64,000 nucleotides of DNA from an uncultured Paracoccaceae bacterium (lineage in GTDB: Bacteria; Pseudomonadota; Alphaproteobacteria; Rhodobacterales; Rhodobacteraceae): positions 1-64,000 of the forward strand of contig CALJZN010000003.1 of assembly GCA_937983405.1 (NCBI GenBank), in the 5' to 3' direction. The notes under the pieces are model-generated. The model ran no database searches and was not told the origin of the DNA. It was given only the letters and a program-made list of their open reading frames with translations. Below are positions 1 to 8,720 of this stretch, in pieces (the stretch's first letter is position 1; the number at the start of each line of letters is the position of its first letter). Both the position numbers and the translations under genes were made by a program.

Positions 1-112
1 CCGCGGCGCCGTGCCGGGCGGCGGCCGGACCGCCTCGGCCCGGCGGCCCGGCAGGCCGCGCCCGGGCCGGGGGGCGCCCGGCCGGCGTCCGCCGCGGGGG
101 GGCGGGCGCATC

Positions 113-1069
113 TCAGGCATGGGCCGCCACCACGCGCGGGCCGGCGCGCAGGTTGCGCGCCAGCAGGTCAAGCGCGGCCATCCGCACCGCGACGCCCATT
201 TCCACCTGGTCCTGGATCACCGAGCGGTTGATGTCGTCGGCCAGCGTGCCGTCGATCTCGACCCCGCGGTTCATCGGCCCGGGGTGCATGACGATGGCAT
301 CAGGTGCCGCCAGCGCGAGCTTCTCGGCATCGAGGCCGTAGCGGTGGTAGTATTCGCGCTCGGACGGGATGAAGGCGCCGTCCATGCGCTCGCGCTGAAG
401 CCGCAGCATCATCACCACGTCGGCGCCCCTCAGCCCCTCGGCCATGTCGGTGGTCACCTCGCAGCCCCAGTCGCGCGCCCCCGCGGGGAGCAGCGTCGGC
501 GGCCCCACCAGCCGCACCCGGCTTTCCATCTTGCTCAGAAGCAGGATGTTCGACCGCGCGACGCGGGAATGGGCGATGTCGCCGCAGATCGCCACGGTCA
601 GCCGGTGCAGCCGCCCCTTGGCGCGGCGGATCGTCAGCGCATCGAGCAGCGCCTGGGTGGGATGCTCGTGCCGGCCGTCGCCGGCGTTGACCACCGCGCA
701 ATCGACCTTGGACGCCAGCAGGTGCACCGCCCCGGAGGCGGGGTGCCGCACCACCAGCAGGTCAGGGCGCATCGCGTTCAGCGTCAGCGCGGTGTCGATC
801 AGCGTCTCGCCCTTCCGCACCGACGACTGCGCCACCGCCATCGCCATCACGTCGGCCCCGAGCCGCTTGCCCGCAAGCTCGAACGAGGCCTGGGTGCGGG
901 TCGAGGGCTCGAAGAACATGGAGATCAGCGTCAGGCCCGCCAGCGCGTCGGTGCGTTTCACCGGGCGGCGGTTCAGCGCGACATAGTCCTCGGCAAGATC
1001 GAGGATTGCCCGGATGTCGCCGGGGGCCAGCTGCTCGATCCCGAGAAGATGCCTGGCCCGGAAGGTCAT
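113..1069 (-). CDS. pyrB: aspartate carbamoyltransferase catalytic subunit
   Basis: This 318-residue protein catalyses condensation of carbamoyl phosphate with aspartate, the committed step of pyrimidine synthesis in the cytoplasm. The carbamoyl-phosphate loop [12 protein letters not shown] lies at about residues 53-64, HPTQ at 136-139, and the C-terminal HPGPMNRG motif near residue 270. Length is normal for a bacterial PyrB catalytic chain (about 310). The ATG follows a plausible promoter at 1103-1131. Downstream of the stop only 112 bases remain in the window and I could not identify a gene there; pyrC often follows in relatives, but that cannot be seen here. Confidence 0.97.
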   Translation of the reverse strand: MTFRARHLLGIEQLAPGDIRAILDLAEDYVALNRRPVKRTDALAGLTLISMFFEPSTRTQASFELAGKRLGADVMAMAVAQSSVRKGETLIDTALTLNAMRPDLLVVRHPASGAVHLLASKVDCAVVNAGDGRHEHPTQALLDALTIRRAKGRLHRLTVAICGDIAHSRVARSNILLLSKMESRVRLVGPPTLLPAGARDWGCEVTTDMAEGLRGADVVMMLRLQRERMDGAFIPSEREYYHRYGLDAEKLALAAPDAIVMHPGPMNRGVEIDGTLADDINRSVIQDQVEMGVAVRMAALDLLARNLRAGPRVVAAHA

Positions 1070-1102
1070 GGCCGCGCCCTTCTGCCGCCCCTCATCCCGC
1101 GG

Positions 1103-1131
1103 TTATAGAAAGCGGCCCGCCGCGCCACAAG
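1103..1131 (-). promoter_or_regulatory. putative sigma70 promoter of pyrB
   Basis: Read on the minus strand, a CTTGTG -35-like hexamer (1126-1131) and CTATAA -10 hexamer (1103-1108) are separated by exactly 17 bp, giving a leader of about 27 nt before the pyrB ATG. The -10 is strong and the -35 weak. No pyr attenuator was recognised. Confidence 0.45.
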
Positions 1132-1183
1132 GCGCTTGCGCGGCCCGCGGGCGGCCGGCGCCTGCGGCCCGCGGTGCCTTGGG

Positions 1184-1807
1184 TCAGGCGGGTCCGCCGC
1201 CAGCGGCGCCGCCGCCGCCGCGGCCGCTGGCCCGGGGCGGGCCGGGCTCGGGCGGGCCGGGTTCGGGCGGGCCGGGCTCGGGCGGCCAGGGCCGGACGGC
1301 CTCGGCCGCGGCCCAGGCGCGGACCCAGGCCGGCAGCGGCGGGCTCTCGGCCGGACGGCCCATCGCCGCGATCAGACGCGCCGGCGGCACGATCCCGCTG
1401 CGGCCGGGGCCCACCACCGCCGACCGGACGAGGGCGTGGTTGGCGCAGTCCCCGCCGCGCCACATGCCCTGATCGAGATAGAGGAACCGGTCGTCCCAGC
1501 CCAGCAGGCGCGCGCGCATCTCGAAGCGCTGGAAGGCGACCATCCGGCGGCGGTAGCGCACCGCGGCGCCCGCCACCGTCATCCCCCAGCCGCGCGCCCG
1601 CAGCGCCGCGGTGATCCCGGTGCGCAGCGCCAGCGGGAGGCGCACGAGGTCGTGCAGCGTCAGGGTGCGGCCGTTGTTGAGCTCGGCCCAGGGGTCGAGA
1701 TCCCAGGGCAGCAGGAGATGGCGCGAGACATGGGTGCCGAGCAGCGGCAGCGACCCCATGCGGCGGGCGGCGGCAAGGGCAAGGGCCAGGCGCAGGAAGG
1801 GATACAT
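1184..1807 (-). CDS. acyl-CoA thioesterase-like hotdog protein
   Basis: A 207-residue protein starting MYPFLRLALA. The ATG at 1807 is chosen because GGAGG sits 5 nt upstream; an in-frame start 9 codons earlier lacks this. The central region (LLPWDLDPWAELNNGR, then RYRRRMVAFQRFEMRARLLGWDDRFLYLDQ) matches the 4-hydroxybenzoyl-CoA thioesterase/THEM6-like hotdog family, which hydrolyses acyl-CoA thioesters; the substrate is unknown. The N-terminus is hydrophobic and could be a membrane anchor. The last 40 residues are low complexity and include three copies of PPEPG encoded by a 15-bp tandem repeat (1236-1280), so the true functional end is probably near residue 165. Confidence 0.75.
   Translation of the reverse strand: MYPFLRLALALAAARRMGSLPLLGTHVSRHLLLPWDLDPWAELNNGRTLTLHDLVRLPLALRTGITAALRARGWGMTVAGAAVRYRRRMVAFQRFEMRARLLGWDDRFLYLDQGMWRGGDCANHALVRSAVVGPGRSGIVPPARLIAAMGRPAESPPLPAWVRAWAAAEAVRPWPPEPGPPEPGPPEPGPPRASGRGGGGAAGGGPA
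1236..1280. repeat. 15-bp tandem repeat, 3 copies
   Basis: Three consecutive 15-bp units (GGCGGGCCGGGCTCG, one with a C-to-T change) at 1236-1250, 1251-1265 and 1266-1280. They lie at the 3' end of the thioesterase-like gene and encode PPEPG repeats on the minus strand. Confidence 0.9.
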
Positions 1808-1897
1808 CGGGCCTCCGGCGGGCGCGGGCAGCACGGCGCCCCGGCGCCTGCCGCAGAGGGGGCGGGGCGCGCCGGGGCCAAGGCGCGCGGCCCGCGG

Positions 1898-2791
1898 TCA
1901 GCCCCCGGGGGGCGCGCCCGGTGCGGCCGCCGCGGCCTCGGCCGCCAGCGTCGCGGCCAGCCCCTCGCGGTAGGTCGGGAAGGCCAGCGCGACCCCCAGC
2001 TCGCGGCGCAGCCGGTCGTTCCGCACCCGCTTCGATTCGGCGTAGAAGCTGCGCGCCATGGGCGAGAGGCGGGCGGTCTCGAACGGCTCGGCCGGGGGCG
2101 GGGGCAGGCCCAGCAGGGCGGCGGCGTGGGTCAGCACGTCCTCGGGCGGCGCAGGCTCGTCGTCGCAGAGGTTGTAGACGGCGCCGGCCCGCGGCGCGGC
2201 CATCGCGGCGGCCAGCGCGGCGGCGATGTCGTCCACATGGATGCGCGAAAAGACCTGCCCGGGCTTGAGGATGCGCCGCGCCGTGCCGTCGCGGATCCGG
2301 GCGAAGGGGCTGCGCCCGGGGCCGTAGATGCCCGCGAGGCGGAAGATCGTCAGCGGAAAGCCCGCCTCGGCCGCCACCGCCTGCCAGGCGCGCTCGGCCG
2401 CCAGCCGGGCGGCGCCGCGGGCGGTGGCAGGGGCGGGGGGGGTGGTTTCGTCCACCCACCCCCCGGCATGGTCGCCGTAGACCCCGGTGGTCGAGAGATA
2501 GCCGGCCCAGGCCAGATGCCCGGCGGCGGCGAGCGCCGGCCGCTCGGCCGCCAGCACCGGGTCGCCGCCCTCGCCGGGCGGGATCGAGACCAGCAGATGC
2601 GTGGCCTGCGCGACGGCGGGCGCCAGCGGCTGCCCGGGCCAGACAAGGGGCTCGACCCCCTCGGCCGCCAGGGCCGCGGCCCCCTCGGCGCTGCGGGTGG
2701 TGCCGCGGATGCGCCAGCCCTGCGGCAGCAGCCGCCGGGCAAGCGCGCGGGCCGAATAGCCGTGGCCGAGGGAAAGCAGCGTGCCGGTCAT
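1898..2791 (-). CDS. NAD(P)-binding sugar-nucleotide epimerase-like protein (extended SDR)
   Basis: A 297-residue extended short-chain dehydrogenase/reductase. It begins MTGTLLSLGHGYSARALARR with a Rossmann glycine-rich turn at residues 8-12 (GHGYS), and carries STTGVYGDHAG (family YGD/YG region), a downstream IYGPGRSPFARI segment, and HVDDIAAAL, typical of atypical NAD-dependent epimerases of the YeeZ type. The reaction is not predictable from sequence. Much longer open frames extend upstream, but the ATG at 2791 is where homology to the fold begins. It lies between the thioesterase gene and the hairpin element at 2852-2913. Confidence 0.8.
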   Translation of the reverse strand: MTGTLLSLGHGYSARALARRLLPQGWRIRGTTRSAEGAAALAAEGVEPLVWPGQPLAPAVAQATHLLVSIPPGEGGDPVLAAERPALAAAGHLAWAGYLSTTGVYGDHAGGWVDETTPPAPATARGAARLAAERAWQAVAAEAGFPLTIFRLAGIYGPGRSPFARIRDGTARRILKPGQVFSRIHVDDIAAALAAAMAAPRAGAVYNLCDDEPAPPEDVLTHAAALLGLPPPPAEPFETARLSPMARSFYAESKRVRNDRLRRELGVALAFPTYREGLAATLAAEAAAAAPGAPPGG

Positions 2792-2851
2792 GGCGGGAAG
2801 GATGGCGGCGGCGGGGCGCCCGCGCAAGGGGCCGCGCGCCGCGCCCCCGTC

Positions 2852-2913
2852 CTGCCTGCGCCGCGGGCCGAGGCTCCCGCCCGCCCACCCCGCCCGGCCC
2901 GCGGCGCAGGCAG
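2852..2913. repeat. G4-loop hairpin element, copy 1
   Basis: A perfect 19-bp inverted repeat (arms 2852-2870 and 2895-2913) encloses a 24-nt loop whose minus strand contains GGGGTGGGCGGGCGGG, a four-run G-quadruplex motif with 1-nt spacers. The outer flanks (CCCCC/GGGGG side) also pair partly. It lies just downstream of the CapA-like gene, so that transcript would carry the G-rich loop. The same loop with unrelated stem sequences recurs at 5204-5282, 5453-5509 and 11664-11726. Confidence 0.9.
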
Positions 2914-2940
2914 GGGGCGCCCTCTCGCCCGGCCCGGGCG

Positions 2941-4128
2941 CTACATCAGATCGGGCAGGTCGCAGTGGCGGCTGCGCGCCACCGGGCAGCACAGCGCCCT
3001 GGCCCTGGGGCCGTAGGGCCCGCCGAAGCAGGCCACCCCGCGCTCGGGGGCAAGGGGGTGGGGGCTGAAGCGCACCGCCGCAGGCCCGGCGGAGGCGGTC
3101 GAGAGGCGGTTCAGCGCCTCGAGGGTGGCCGCCGCACGCTCGGGCGGCAGCGCGCGGGGGGCGATGTGGACGCCCGCGAGCGGCAGCGCCTCGAGCGCGA
3201 CAAGCCGGGTGCGCCCCTGCGCGCGGTGGAAATAGGCGAACCCCATCAGCCCGACGTCGAGGCCCGGCGGCGCACCGTCCTTGCTGGCGCCGCCCACGAA
3301 GAGAAGGTTGCCGAGCGAATGGAACACCGCCGCATCGCGGGCCGGGTCGGCCTCGACCGCGCGCACGACATGGGGGTGGTGCCCGAGGACAAGGTTCACC
3401 CCCGCCGCCTCGACCGCGCGCAGGAAGCGCGCGCGCAGGCCGGGGTCGAGGGCGATCTGGTTCTCGGTGCCGGCATGCAGCGACAGGATGCGCAGCTCGG
3501 CGGGGGCGTCGCGCAGGCCGGCCAGCGCGCCCTCGACATGGGCGGGCAGGGACAGATAGCCGATGCCGGGCCGGTCCGCAGCGGGCGGGAAGAGCGCCGC
3601 GCCGAAGGTGAGCGCGGCCATCGCCACCCGCAGGCCGCGCACCTCGGCAAGCCGCGGCCGGAAGGCCTCGGCCCCGCGGCCGATGCCCGCGTGCAGGATC
3701 GGGCGGCGCGCGGCCTCGCCCTCGAAGAAGGCCAGCGTGTCGGCGATGCCCTGCGCGCCATGGTCGTGGGCGTGGTTGTTGGCCAGCGCGAAGGCATTCG
3801 CACCGAGGTCGATCAGGTGGCGGAACTGCGCGGGGTGGCTGCGGAAGACGAAGGCCTTGTCGGGCGCGGTCGGGCCGTCGCGGGCCGAGACCACGGTTTC
3901 CACGTTGACGAAGTTGAGGTCGGCGCGCGCCCATTCGCGCGCCAGAAGCCGGGTCGTCTCGGCCAGCGGCAGGCTCGCGCCCTTGACCACGCGGTCGGGC
4001 AGCGGCGCCTCGCGCGAGCGGGCGAAGTTGACGTCGCCGCCGAAGCTGACGACGATCTCGGCCCCCGCCGCGGCCGCGACGGGCGGCAGGATGGCGACCG
4101 CAAGGGCAAGCAGCGCGGCGCGGATCAC
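2941..4128 (-). CDS. CapA-family metallophosphoesterase-like protein
   Basis: A 395-residue exported protein of the CapA/PgsA (PGA_cap) family, related to calcineurin-like phosphoesterases and tied in other bacteria to surface polymer (poly-gamma-glutamate) anchoring or synthesis. The start is GTG at 4128, overlapping the stop of the upstream L,D-transpeptidase by 4 nt. Residues 1-22 form a signal peptide. Metal-site-like motifs are visible: FGGDVNFAR (29-37), NVETV (75-79), LANNHAHDHG (115-124) and LGHHPH further on. No poly-gamma-glutamate synthetase genes are nearby, so the polymer involved is unknown; co-transcription with an L,D-transpeptidase suggests a cell-envelope role. Confidence 0.85.
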   Translation of the reverse strand: MIRAALLALAVAILPPVAAAAGAEIVVSFGGDVNFARSREAPLPDRVVKGASLPLAETTRLLAREWARADLNFVNVETVVSARDGPTAPDKAFVFRSHPAQFRHLIDLGANAFALANNHAHDHGAQGIADTLAFFEGEAARRPILHAGIGRGAEAFRPRLAEVRGLRVAMAALTFGAALFPPAADRPGIGYLSLPAHVEGALAGLRDAPAELRILSLHAGTENQIALDPGLRARFLRAVEAAGVNLVLGHHPHVVRAVEADPARDAAVFHSLGNLLFVGGASKDGAPPGLDVGLMGFAYFHRAQGRTRLVALEALPLAGVHIAPRALPPERAAATLEALNRLSTASAGPAAVRFSPHPLAPERGVACFGGPYGPRARALCCPVARSRHCDLPDLM

Positions 4129-4946
4129 CGGTCGTCCCGGAAGAAGACGAACAGCGCGGCGTAGCCGGGCTTGGTCAGCACCCGGCCGGCCTGCAGCAGC
4201 AGGCTGCCGTCGCGGACATAGCCCGACCGCGGAGCGGCATCCTGCCGCGGGGCCGAGCGGAAATAGCGCGGCACCTCGCCCCACAGCGGCGAGGCCGGCC
4301 CGCGGCTGCGCGGCCCGGGGTGGAACAGCGCCCAGAGCGCATCGGCATTGGCCTGGCTCATGCGGATGCAGCCGTGGCTCTCGGGGCGGCCGAGAAGGGG
4401 GTAGTTGGCGCGCGGCGTGCCGTGCATCGCCACGCCCGAGGCCCGGCCCGAAGGGTAGTGCAGGTCGATGTAGAGGGCGTTGTACATCCCCGGGCTGCCC
4501 CAGCCCGGCCGGTGGCGGAAAGGCCGCTCATCGACGTTGAAGATGCCCAGCGGGGTCGGCCCCGACCGCGGGTCGCCCGGATAGCGCCGGCCGGTCGACA
4601 CCGGCCATGACCATGCCGGCGGCCTGCCGCTCCAGTGCCCTTCGTCGTGCAGCGCCAGCGTCCAGGCCGCCCCGGGCCCGGCGCGGCCCAGCACCCACAG
4701 CCGCTGGGCGGTTGCGCCCGCGGGCGCGGTGTTGACGTAGACGGCCAGCCGATAGGCGGGGTGGATGGCGTCGGGGGCGAGATAGGCCATCCCGGGCGGC
4801 AGCGCGCCGGGGCGGGCGAGCTGCGACAGATAGGCGGGTGCGGGCGGCCGCGCGGGCGGGGCGCTGGCGCAGGCGGGCAGGGCAAGCGCGGCCGCGCCGG
4901 CGGCTAGGCCGCCCAGCAGGCTGCGGCGGGTGGTGCGGCCGGTCAT
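4125..4946 (-). CDS. L,D-transpeptidase (YkuD domain)
   Basis: A 273-residue exported enzyme that cross-links peptidoglycan (3-3 links) or attaches proteins to it, using a catalytic cysteine. The YkuD signature is visible as MHG at 174-176 and SHGCIRM at 190-196, with Cys193 the nucleophile. The N-terminus combines a twin-arginine-like TRRSLL with a lipobox-like LPAC at 23-26, so it may be a Tat-exported lipoprotein. The ATG overlaps the stop of the upstream small gene (ATGA) and its own stop overlaps the GTG of the CapA-like gene, so the three form one translationally coupled operon. Confidence 0.92.
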   Translation of the reverse strand: MTGRTTRRSLLGGLAAGAAALALPACASAPPARPPAPAYLSQLARPGALPPGMAYLAPDAIHPAYRLAVYVNTAPAGATAQRLWVLGRAGPGAAWTLALHDEGHWSGRPPAWSWPVSTGRRYPGDPRSGPTPLGIFNVDERPFRHRPGWGSPGMYNALYIDLHYPSGRASGVAMHGTPRANYPLLGRPESHGCIRMSQANADALWALFHPGPRSRGPASPLWGEVPRYFRSAPRQDAAPRSGYVRDGSLLLQAGRVLTKPGYAALFVFFRDDR

Positions 4947-5179
4947 CCGAGCCCCGTCCAGTGGTGGAGCGCCGCGCGCAGGGCACCGAACAGGTCGGGA
5001 AGGCCGAGCGCGGCCTTCGCCGCCTCGGCCGCGACGACGGCGGCAAGCAGAAGGTCGTCAACCGCCCCAAGGTCGGGCATCGCGAAGGCCCAGTCAAGGA
5101 ACCGCTCGCCCGAAAACGCCCAGGCGAGGACCAGCGCGGCCCAGAGGGTGAAAAGGAAGGCGGTTCGGGGACGGCTCAT
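4943..5179 (-). CDS. small membrane protein, function unknown
   Basis: A 78-residue protein beginning MSRPRTAFLFTLWAALVLAW, with one clear N-terminal membrane segment followed by an amphipathic Ala/Leu-rich region. I do not recognise the family. It is the first gene of the operon with the L,D-transpeptidase and CapA-like protein and its TGA overlaps the transpeptidase ATG, which supports it being real and suggests an envelope role. Confidence 0.6.
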   Translation of the reverse strand: MSRPRTAFLFTLWAALVLAWAFSGERFLDWAFAMPDLGAVDDLLLAAVVAAEAAKAALGLPDLFGALRAALHHWTGLG

Positions 5180-5203
5180 CGCGCGCTGTGCCCGTGCCGG
5201 GGC

Positions 5204-5282
5204 GCGGCAGCCCCCTCGGCCCCCGCGGCGGCGCTCCCGCCCGCCCACCCCGCTTCGCCGCGGGGGCCGAGGGGGCTGCCGC
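5204..5282. repeat. G4-loop hairpin element, copy 2
   Basis: A perfect 27-bp inverted repeat (arms 5204-5230 and 5256-5282) around a 25-nt loop containing the invariant motif; the minus strand reads GGGGTGGGCGGGCGGG. The stem sequence is unrelated to the other copies. This is the longest stem of the four. Confidence 0.92.
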
Positions 5283-5452
5283 GTTCAGAGCGCCGGGACC
5301 GGGAAGGGCGGCAGCAGCGCGGGCGGGCCGGGGCAGGCGCGCGGCCGCGGGAAGCCACAGCCGCCGCGAGGGGCGGGGCCGCGGCGGTTCGGGTCGGCCG
5401 GGTGCGGTGGTGGTCGCGGCCGGGACGGCAACCGGCAACAGGCGACGCCGCC

Positions 5453-5509
5453 AGCGCCTCCCCCGGCGCGGCGGGGTGGGCGGGCGGGAGCCGCGCCGGG
5501 GGAGGCGCG
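5453..5509. repeat. G4-loop hairpin element, copy 3 (inverted orientation)
   Basis: A 19-bp inverted repeat (arms 5454-5472 and 5490-5508) with the same loop as the other copies, but here the G-rich version (GGGGTGGGCGGGCGGG) is on the plus strand. It lies about 160 bp beyond the 3' end of the MBOAT gene and 171 bp from copy 2. Confidence 0.9.
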
Positions 5510-5671
5510 GGGGGTCGGGCGCGCGGGGCATACAGGGGCGGTGAGGCGCGGGTCGTGCCGGTGACGCGGCCGCGGGCCGACCGCCGCGGCCTGCGCGGCC
5601 GCGCCGCTTCCCGGGCACCGGTGTCGCCACGGCCGTCTGCGCCTGGGTGGGGGTTCGGCATCCGCGGGCTC

Positions 5672-7060
5672 TCAGAACTGGAAGTAGATGAAGGGCGCTA
5701 CGCCCTCCTGCGCCGCGGCAAAGGCGGTGAGGGTGCCCGCGGCGAGGATCGCGGCCTGGGCGGGGGCGGGGGCGGCCGCAATCCCGGCCAGCAGCGGCCG
5801 GCGCCAGGCCGGCGGCAGCCAGTTCATCGCCAGCCCCGCCGCGATCAGCACGAGCATCGGCGCCGTCACCGCCACCGGGGCCAGCCCCTCGGCCCGACCG
5901 AGGGCGGCCAACAGCGCGAGCGTCGTCTCCACGGTTCCGGCGCGGAACGGGATCCAGAGCGCGGTGACGAACAGGAACACCGCCGGGCCGGCCAGCACCG
6001 CGGGCAGGGCAAGGCGGGGCTGCCCCAGCCGCTCGGCCAGAAGGCCCGCGCCGTGCAGCGCCCCCCAGGCGACGAAGGCCCAGGCCGCGCCGTGCCACAA
6101 CCCCGCCAGCGTCATCGTCGCCATCAGCACTGCGCCCTGCCGCAGCCGCCCGCCGCGGTTGCCGCCGAGCGGGATATAGAGGTAGTCGCGGATCCAGGAC
6201 GACAGCGAGATGTGCCAGCGCCGCCAGAAGTCCGACAGGCTGGCGGCGCGGTAGGGCTGGTTGAAGTTGCGCGCAAAGCGGTAGCCCAAGAGCAGCGCCA
6301 CGCCGATGGCGATGTCGGAATAGCCCGAGAAGTCGCAGTAGATCTGCACCGCATAGCCCAGCGTCGCCGCCGCCGCGGCGACAACATCCTGCGCCTGGGG
6401 GAAGCCGAACACCGGGTCCACCAGCCCGACGGCCAGGTAGTTGGCGATCACCATCTTCTTCGCCAGCCCCGACAGGATCAGCAGCACCGCCTCGGCCCGC
6501 ATCCCGGCATCGACCGGCTGCGGCCGGTCGATCTGCGGCAGGAAATCGGCCGCGCGGACGATCGGCCCGGCGACAAGCTGGGGGAAGAACGAGATGTAGA
6601 GCGCCACGTCCGCCGGCCCGCGGCGCGGGGCGACATGCCCGCGCGCGACATCCATCACATAGCTGATCGCCTGAAAGACGTAGAACGAGATGCCCACGGG
6701 CAGCACCACGCGCAGCCAGCCGAGCTCGCGGGCCAGCGCGCCGTCGCCCAGGAGCTGCTGGAGCGACAGCAGGAAGAAGTTGAAATACTTGAACACCCCC
6801 AGCGTGCCGAGCAGCAGCGCGACGGCCGCGACCCTGGCCGCGCGGCCGTGGCGGGGGTGGCGGGCGGCCAGCCCCGCGCCCCAGGCCAGCGCGGTCACGA
6901 ACGCCATCAGGGCCAGAAAGCGCACGTCCCAGGCGGCATAGAAGGCGTAGGAGGCCGCGATCAGCATCGCCTTGCGCGCCCCCGGCCGGCCGCCCAGCGC
7001 GGCATCGAGCGACAGCACCACAAGAAGGAACAGGACGAACTGGAGGGTCGGGAAGACCAT
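5672..7060 (-). CDS. MBOAT-family membrane-bound O-acyltransferase
   Basis: A 462-residue polytopic membrane protein of the AlgI/DltB-like MBOAT family, which moves acyl (usually acetyl) groups across the membrane for O-acylation of exported glycans. The family core FWRRWHISLSSWIRDYLYIP (278-297) is intact and WHGAAW at 322-327 gives the catalytic His323. The ATG at 7060 fits the normal N-terminus (MVFPTLQFVLFL); longer in-frame extensions run into the neighbouring hydrolase gene. Two SGNH hydrolases and a large periplasmic protein lie immediately upstream in the same direction, the usual partners that finish or edit the acyl transfer. Confidence 0.93.
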   Translation of the reverse strand: MVFPTLQFVLFLLVVLSLDAALGGRPGARKAMLIAASYAFYAAWDVRFLALMAFVTALAWGAGLAARHPRHGRAARVAAVALLLGTLGVFKYFNFFLLSLQQLLGDGALARELGWLRVVLPVGISFYVFQAISYVMDVARGHVAPRRGPADVALYISFFPQLVAGPIVRAADFLPQIDRPQPVDAGMRAEAVLLILSGLAKKMVIANYLAVGLVDPVFGFPQAQDVVAAAAATLGYAVQIYCDFSGYSDIAIGVALLLGYRFARNFNQPYRAASLSDFWRRWHISLSSWIRDYLYIPLGGNRGGRLRQGAVLMATMTLAGLWHGAAWAFVAWGALHGAGLLAERLGQPRLALPAVLAGPAVFLFVTALWIPFRAGTVETTLALLAALGRAEGLAPVAVTAPMLVLIAAGLAMNWLPPAWRRPLLAGIAAAPAPAQAAILAAGTLTAFAAAQEGVAPFIYFQF

Positions 7061-7062
7061 GC

Positions 7063-7917
7063 CTATTGCAGCGCCCGGGCGCCGGCCGGCACCGCCAGGC
7101 CCGCCACGGCCGCCGGCGCCGGGCCGGGGCGCAAGGCGGGGATGCGGGCGAGCATGGCGTCGATCAGCCGGTCGGCCACCAGCGTGTAGCCCGCAGCGTT
7201 GAAGTGCGAGCCGTCGGCGGTGCGGATCGTCACCGCGCGCCCGTCGATCTCGATCGCGCGCAGGAAGGCGCCGTTCTCGCCCGCCGTGAAGTCGGCAAGC
7301 GGGAAATAGGCGGCGCCCGCCGTCGCGGCCTCGTCGGCGAAGATCGGGTTGATGCGCGCAAGGTGGCGGTTGAGGTTCGCATTCCCGTCGGGCGCCGGGC
7401 CGATCCACCACAGCATCGCCCCGGCCTCGGCGGCCGTGGCGAGGATCGCGCGGATCTGCGCGCGATAGGCCGCCTCCCACGCCGGGGTGCCGAACACCGC
7501 GCGGGCCTCGGCGCGGATCACCGTCTGCATGTCGTTGGCCCCGAAATGCGCCACCACGATGTCGGGCGCCAGCGCCGCGGCGGCCACCGCGAACTCGGCC
7601 GGCCAGTCGTAGAAGTCCGACCGGGCAAGTCCGGTGGAGACCCGGGCGCGGTTCGTCACCCGCGCGGCAAGGCCGCGGGCGGTGACCTGCCGGTCGAGGA
7701 ACTGGCCGAAGCCCTGGCCCAGACTGTCGCCGATCACCAGGATGCGCGCCGGATCGGCCGCGCCGAAGGCGCGCCGCGGCGCGGCCGGCAGCCGCGGACC
7801 GGCGGGCGCGCGGGCGGGCGCGGAAAGCATCGCGCCCAGATCCTGCGCCCGCGCCCCGGGGTCGGCGCCGGCGCAGCCCGCCAGCAGCGCGACCAGGGAC
7901 AGGGCCGCGAGGCGCAT
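7063..7917 (-). CDS. SGNH/GDSL hydrolase, lipoprotein
   Basis: A 284-residue secreted hydrolase or acyltransferase. Residues 1-15 form a lipoprotein signal ending LLAGC. SGNH blocks are complete: GDSLGQGFG with Ser65, GAND with Asn128, and DGSHFNAAGY with Asp235 and His238. In O-acetylation systems such proteins accept acetyl groups from the MBOAT partner and pass them to sugars, or remove them. It is 2 bp from the MBOAT gene and adjoins a second SGNH gene, so the three are likely one operon. Confidence 0.88.
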   Translation of the reverse strand: MRLAALSLVALLAGCAGADPGARAQDLGAMLSAPARAPAGPRLPAAPRRAFGAADPARILVIGDSLGQGFGQFLDRQVTARGLAARVTNRARVSTGLARSDFYDWPAEFAVAAAALAPDIVVAHFGANDMQTVIRAEARAVFGTPAWEAAYRAQIRAILATAAEAGAMLWWIGPAPDGNANLNRHLARINPIFADEAATAGAAYFPLADFTAGENGAFLRAIEIDGRAVTIRTADGSHFNAAGYTLVADRLIDAMLARIPALRPGPAPAAVAGLAVPAGARALQ

Positions 7918-7918
7918 G

Positions 7919-8713
7919 CTATTGCAGCACCACGCCCGGGGCGCCGGCGGGCCGGCGCGGCGCAAGGGCGCGCGCAAGCTCGTCGCGGATCGCGGCCGCA
8001 ACGAGGTCATAGCCGAGGTCGGTGAAGTGCACCTGATCGGCCGCGCGCAGCTGGCGCGGGACACCGTCGACTTCGGCGTTCATCGTGAAGCCCTCGGCCC
8101 CGAACATGGTCAGCCGGTGGACATCGACGAACGTCGCCCCGCCCGCCGCGGCGCCTTCGGCCTGCAGCGCGCTGATCGTGCGGTAGTCCGGCTCGAGCCG
8201 CGCCGGGCCCACCACGGGCAGGCCGAACCAGAACACCCGCGCGGCCCCCGCCGCCGCCAGCCCCTCGGCCAGCGCCCGGGCGCGGTCGCGGTACAGCTCG
8301 GTCCAGCCCGCGGTCCCGAACACCTCGCGCCGCGTGCCGCGGCGGATCGAGGTGATGTCGTTGGCGCCGACCTGCACGATCACGAGGTCGCGCGTCGCGG
8401 CGGGGTCGGCGGGGGGCGCATAGCGTGCCAGCCAGTCCTCGGGCGCGGTGCGCGCAAGCCCGTCGGAGACGGTGGTCAGCCGCAGGACCTCGACGGTGGC
8501 GCAGCGCAGGAAGGCGCGCACCATCGCCCCCCACAGCCCGTCCGCCAGCGAATCGCCCATCACGACCAGCCGCACGGGCGTTGCGGGGCAGGGCAGGCTG
8601 TCCAGCCGCCCCCATGCCGGGGCCGGGACCGCCAGCGCGACCAGCGCAGCCGCCAGCGCGGCGCGCACGAGCGCGCCGACGGCAAGGGCGGCGGCGGTGG
8701 CGCGGCGTCGCAT
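7919..8713 (-). CDS. SGNH/GDSL hydrolase, second copy
   Basis: A 264-residue exported protein paralogous in fold to the previous gene but diverged. Catalytic blocks are GDSLADG (Ser55), GANDI (Asn118) and DQVHFTDLGY (Asp226, His229). The ATG at 8713 is preferred because it gives a clean signal peptide (MRRRATAAALAVGAL) and leaves a short gap to the upstream gene; an earlier ATG at 8749 would overlap that gene by 29 bp. It resembles DUF459-type periplasmic SGNH proteins found with MBOAT genes. Confidence 0.85.
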   Translation of the reverse strand: MRRRATAAALAVGALVRAALAAALVALAVPAPAWGRLDSLPCPATPVRLVVMGDSLADGLWGAMVRAFLRCATVEVLRLTTVSDGLARTAPEDWLARYAPPADPAATRDLVIVQVGANDITSIRRGTRREVFGTAGWTELYRDRARALAEGLAAAGAARVFWFGLPVVGPARLEPDYRTISALQAEGAAAGGATFVDVHRLTMFGAEGFTMNAEVDGVPRQLRAADQVHFTDLGYDLVAAAIRDELARALAPRRPAGAPGVVLQ

Positions 8714-8720
8714 CGCCGGC

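Larger units (their letters stand above)
5180..5671. other. 492-bp intergenic region with two hairpin elements
   Basis: No convincing gene lies here. It holds two copies of the G4-loop hairpin in opposite orientation (5204-5282 and 5453-5509). The rest is GC-rich sequence in which I see no coding pattern. Confidence 0.7.

Noticed and set aside
2852..2913. Simple rho-independent terminator after the CapA-like gene
   Set aside because: No T tract follows on either strand, the loop is 24 nt long, and the same loop recurs in other unrelated stems.
4838..7189. A 783-codon plus-strand frame
   Set aside because: It runs antisense through the MBOAT gene and the hairpin-containing gap and has no domain.
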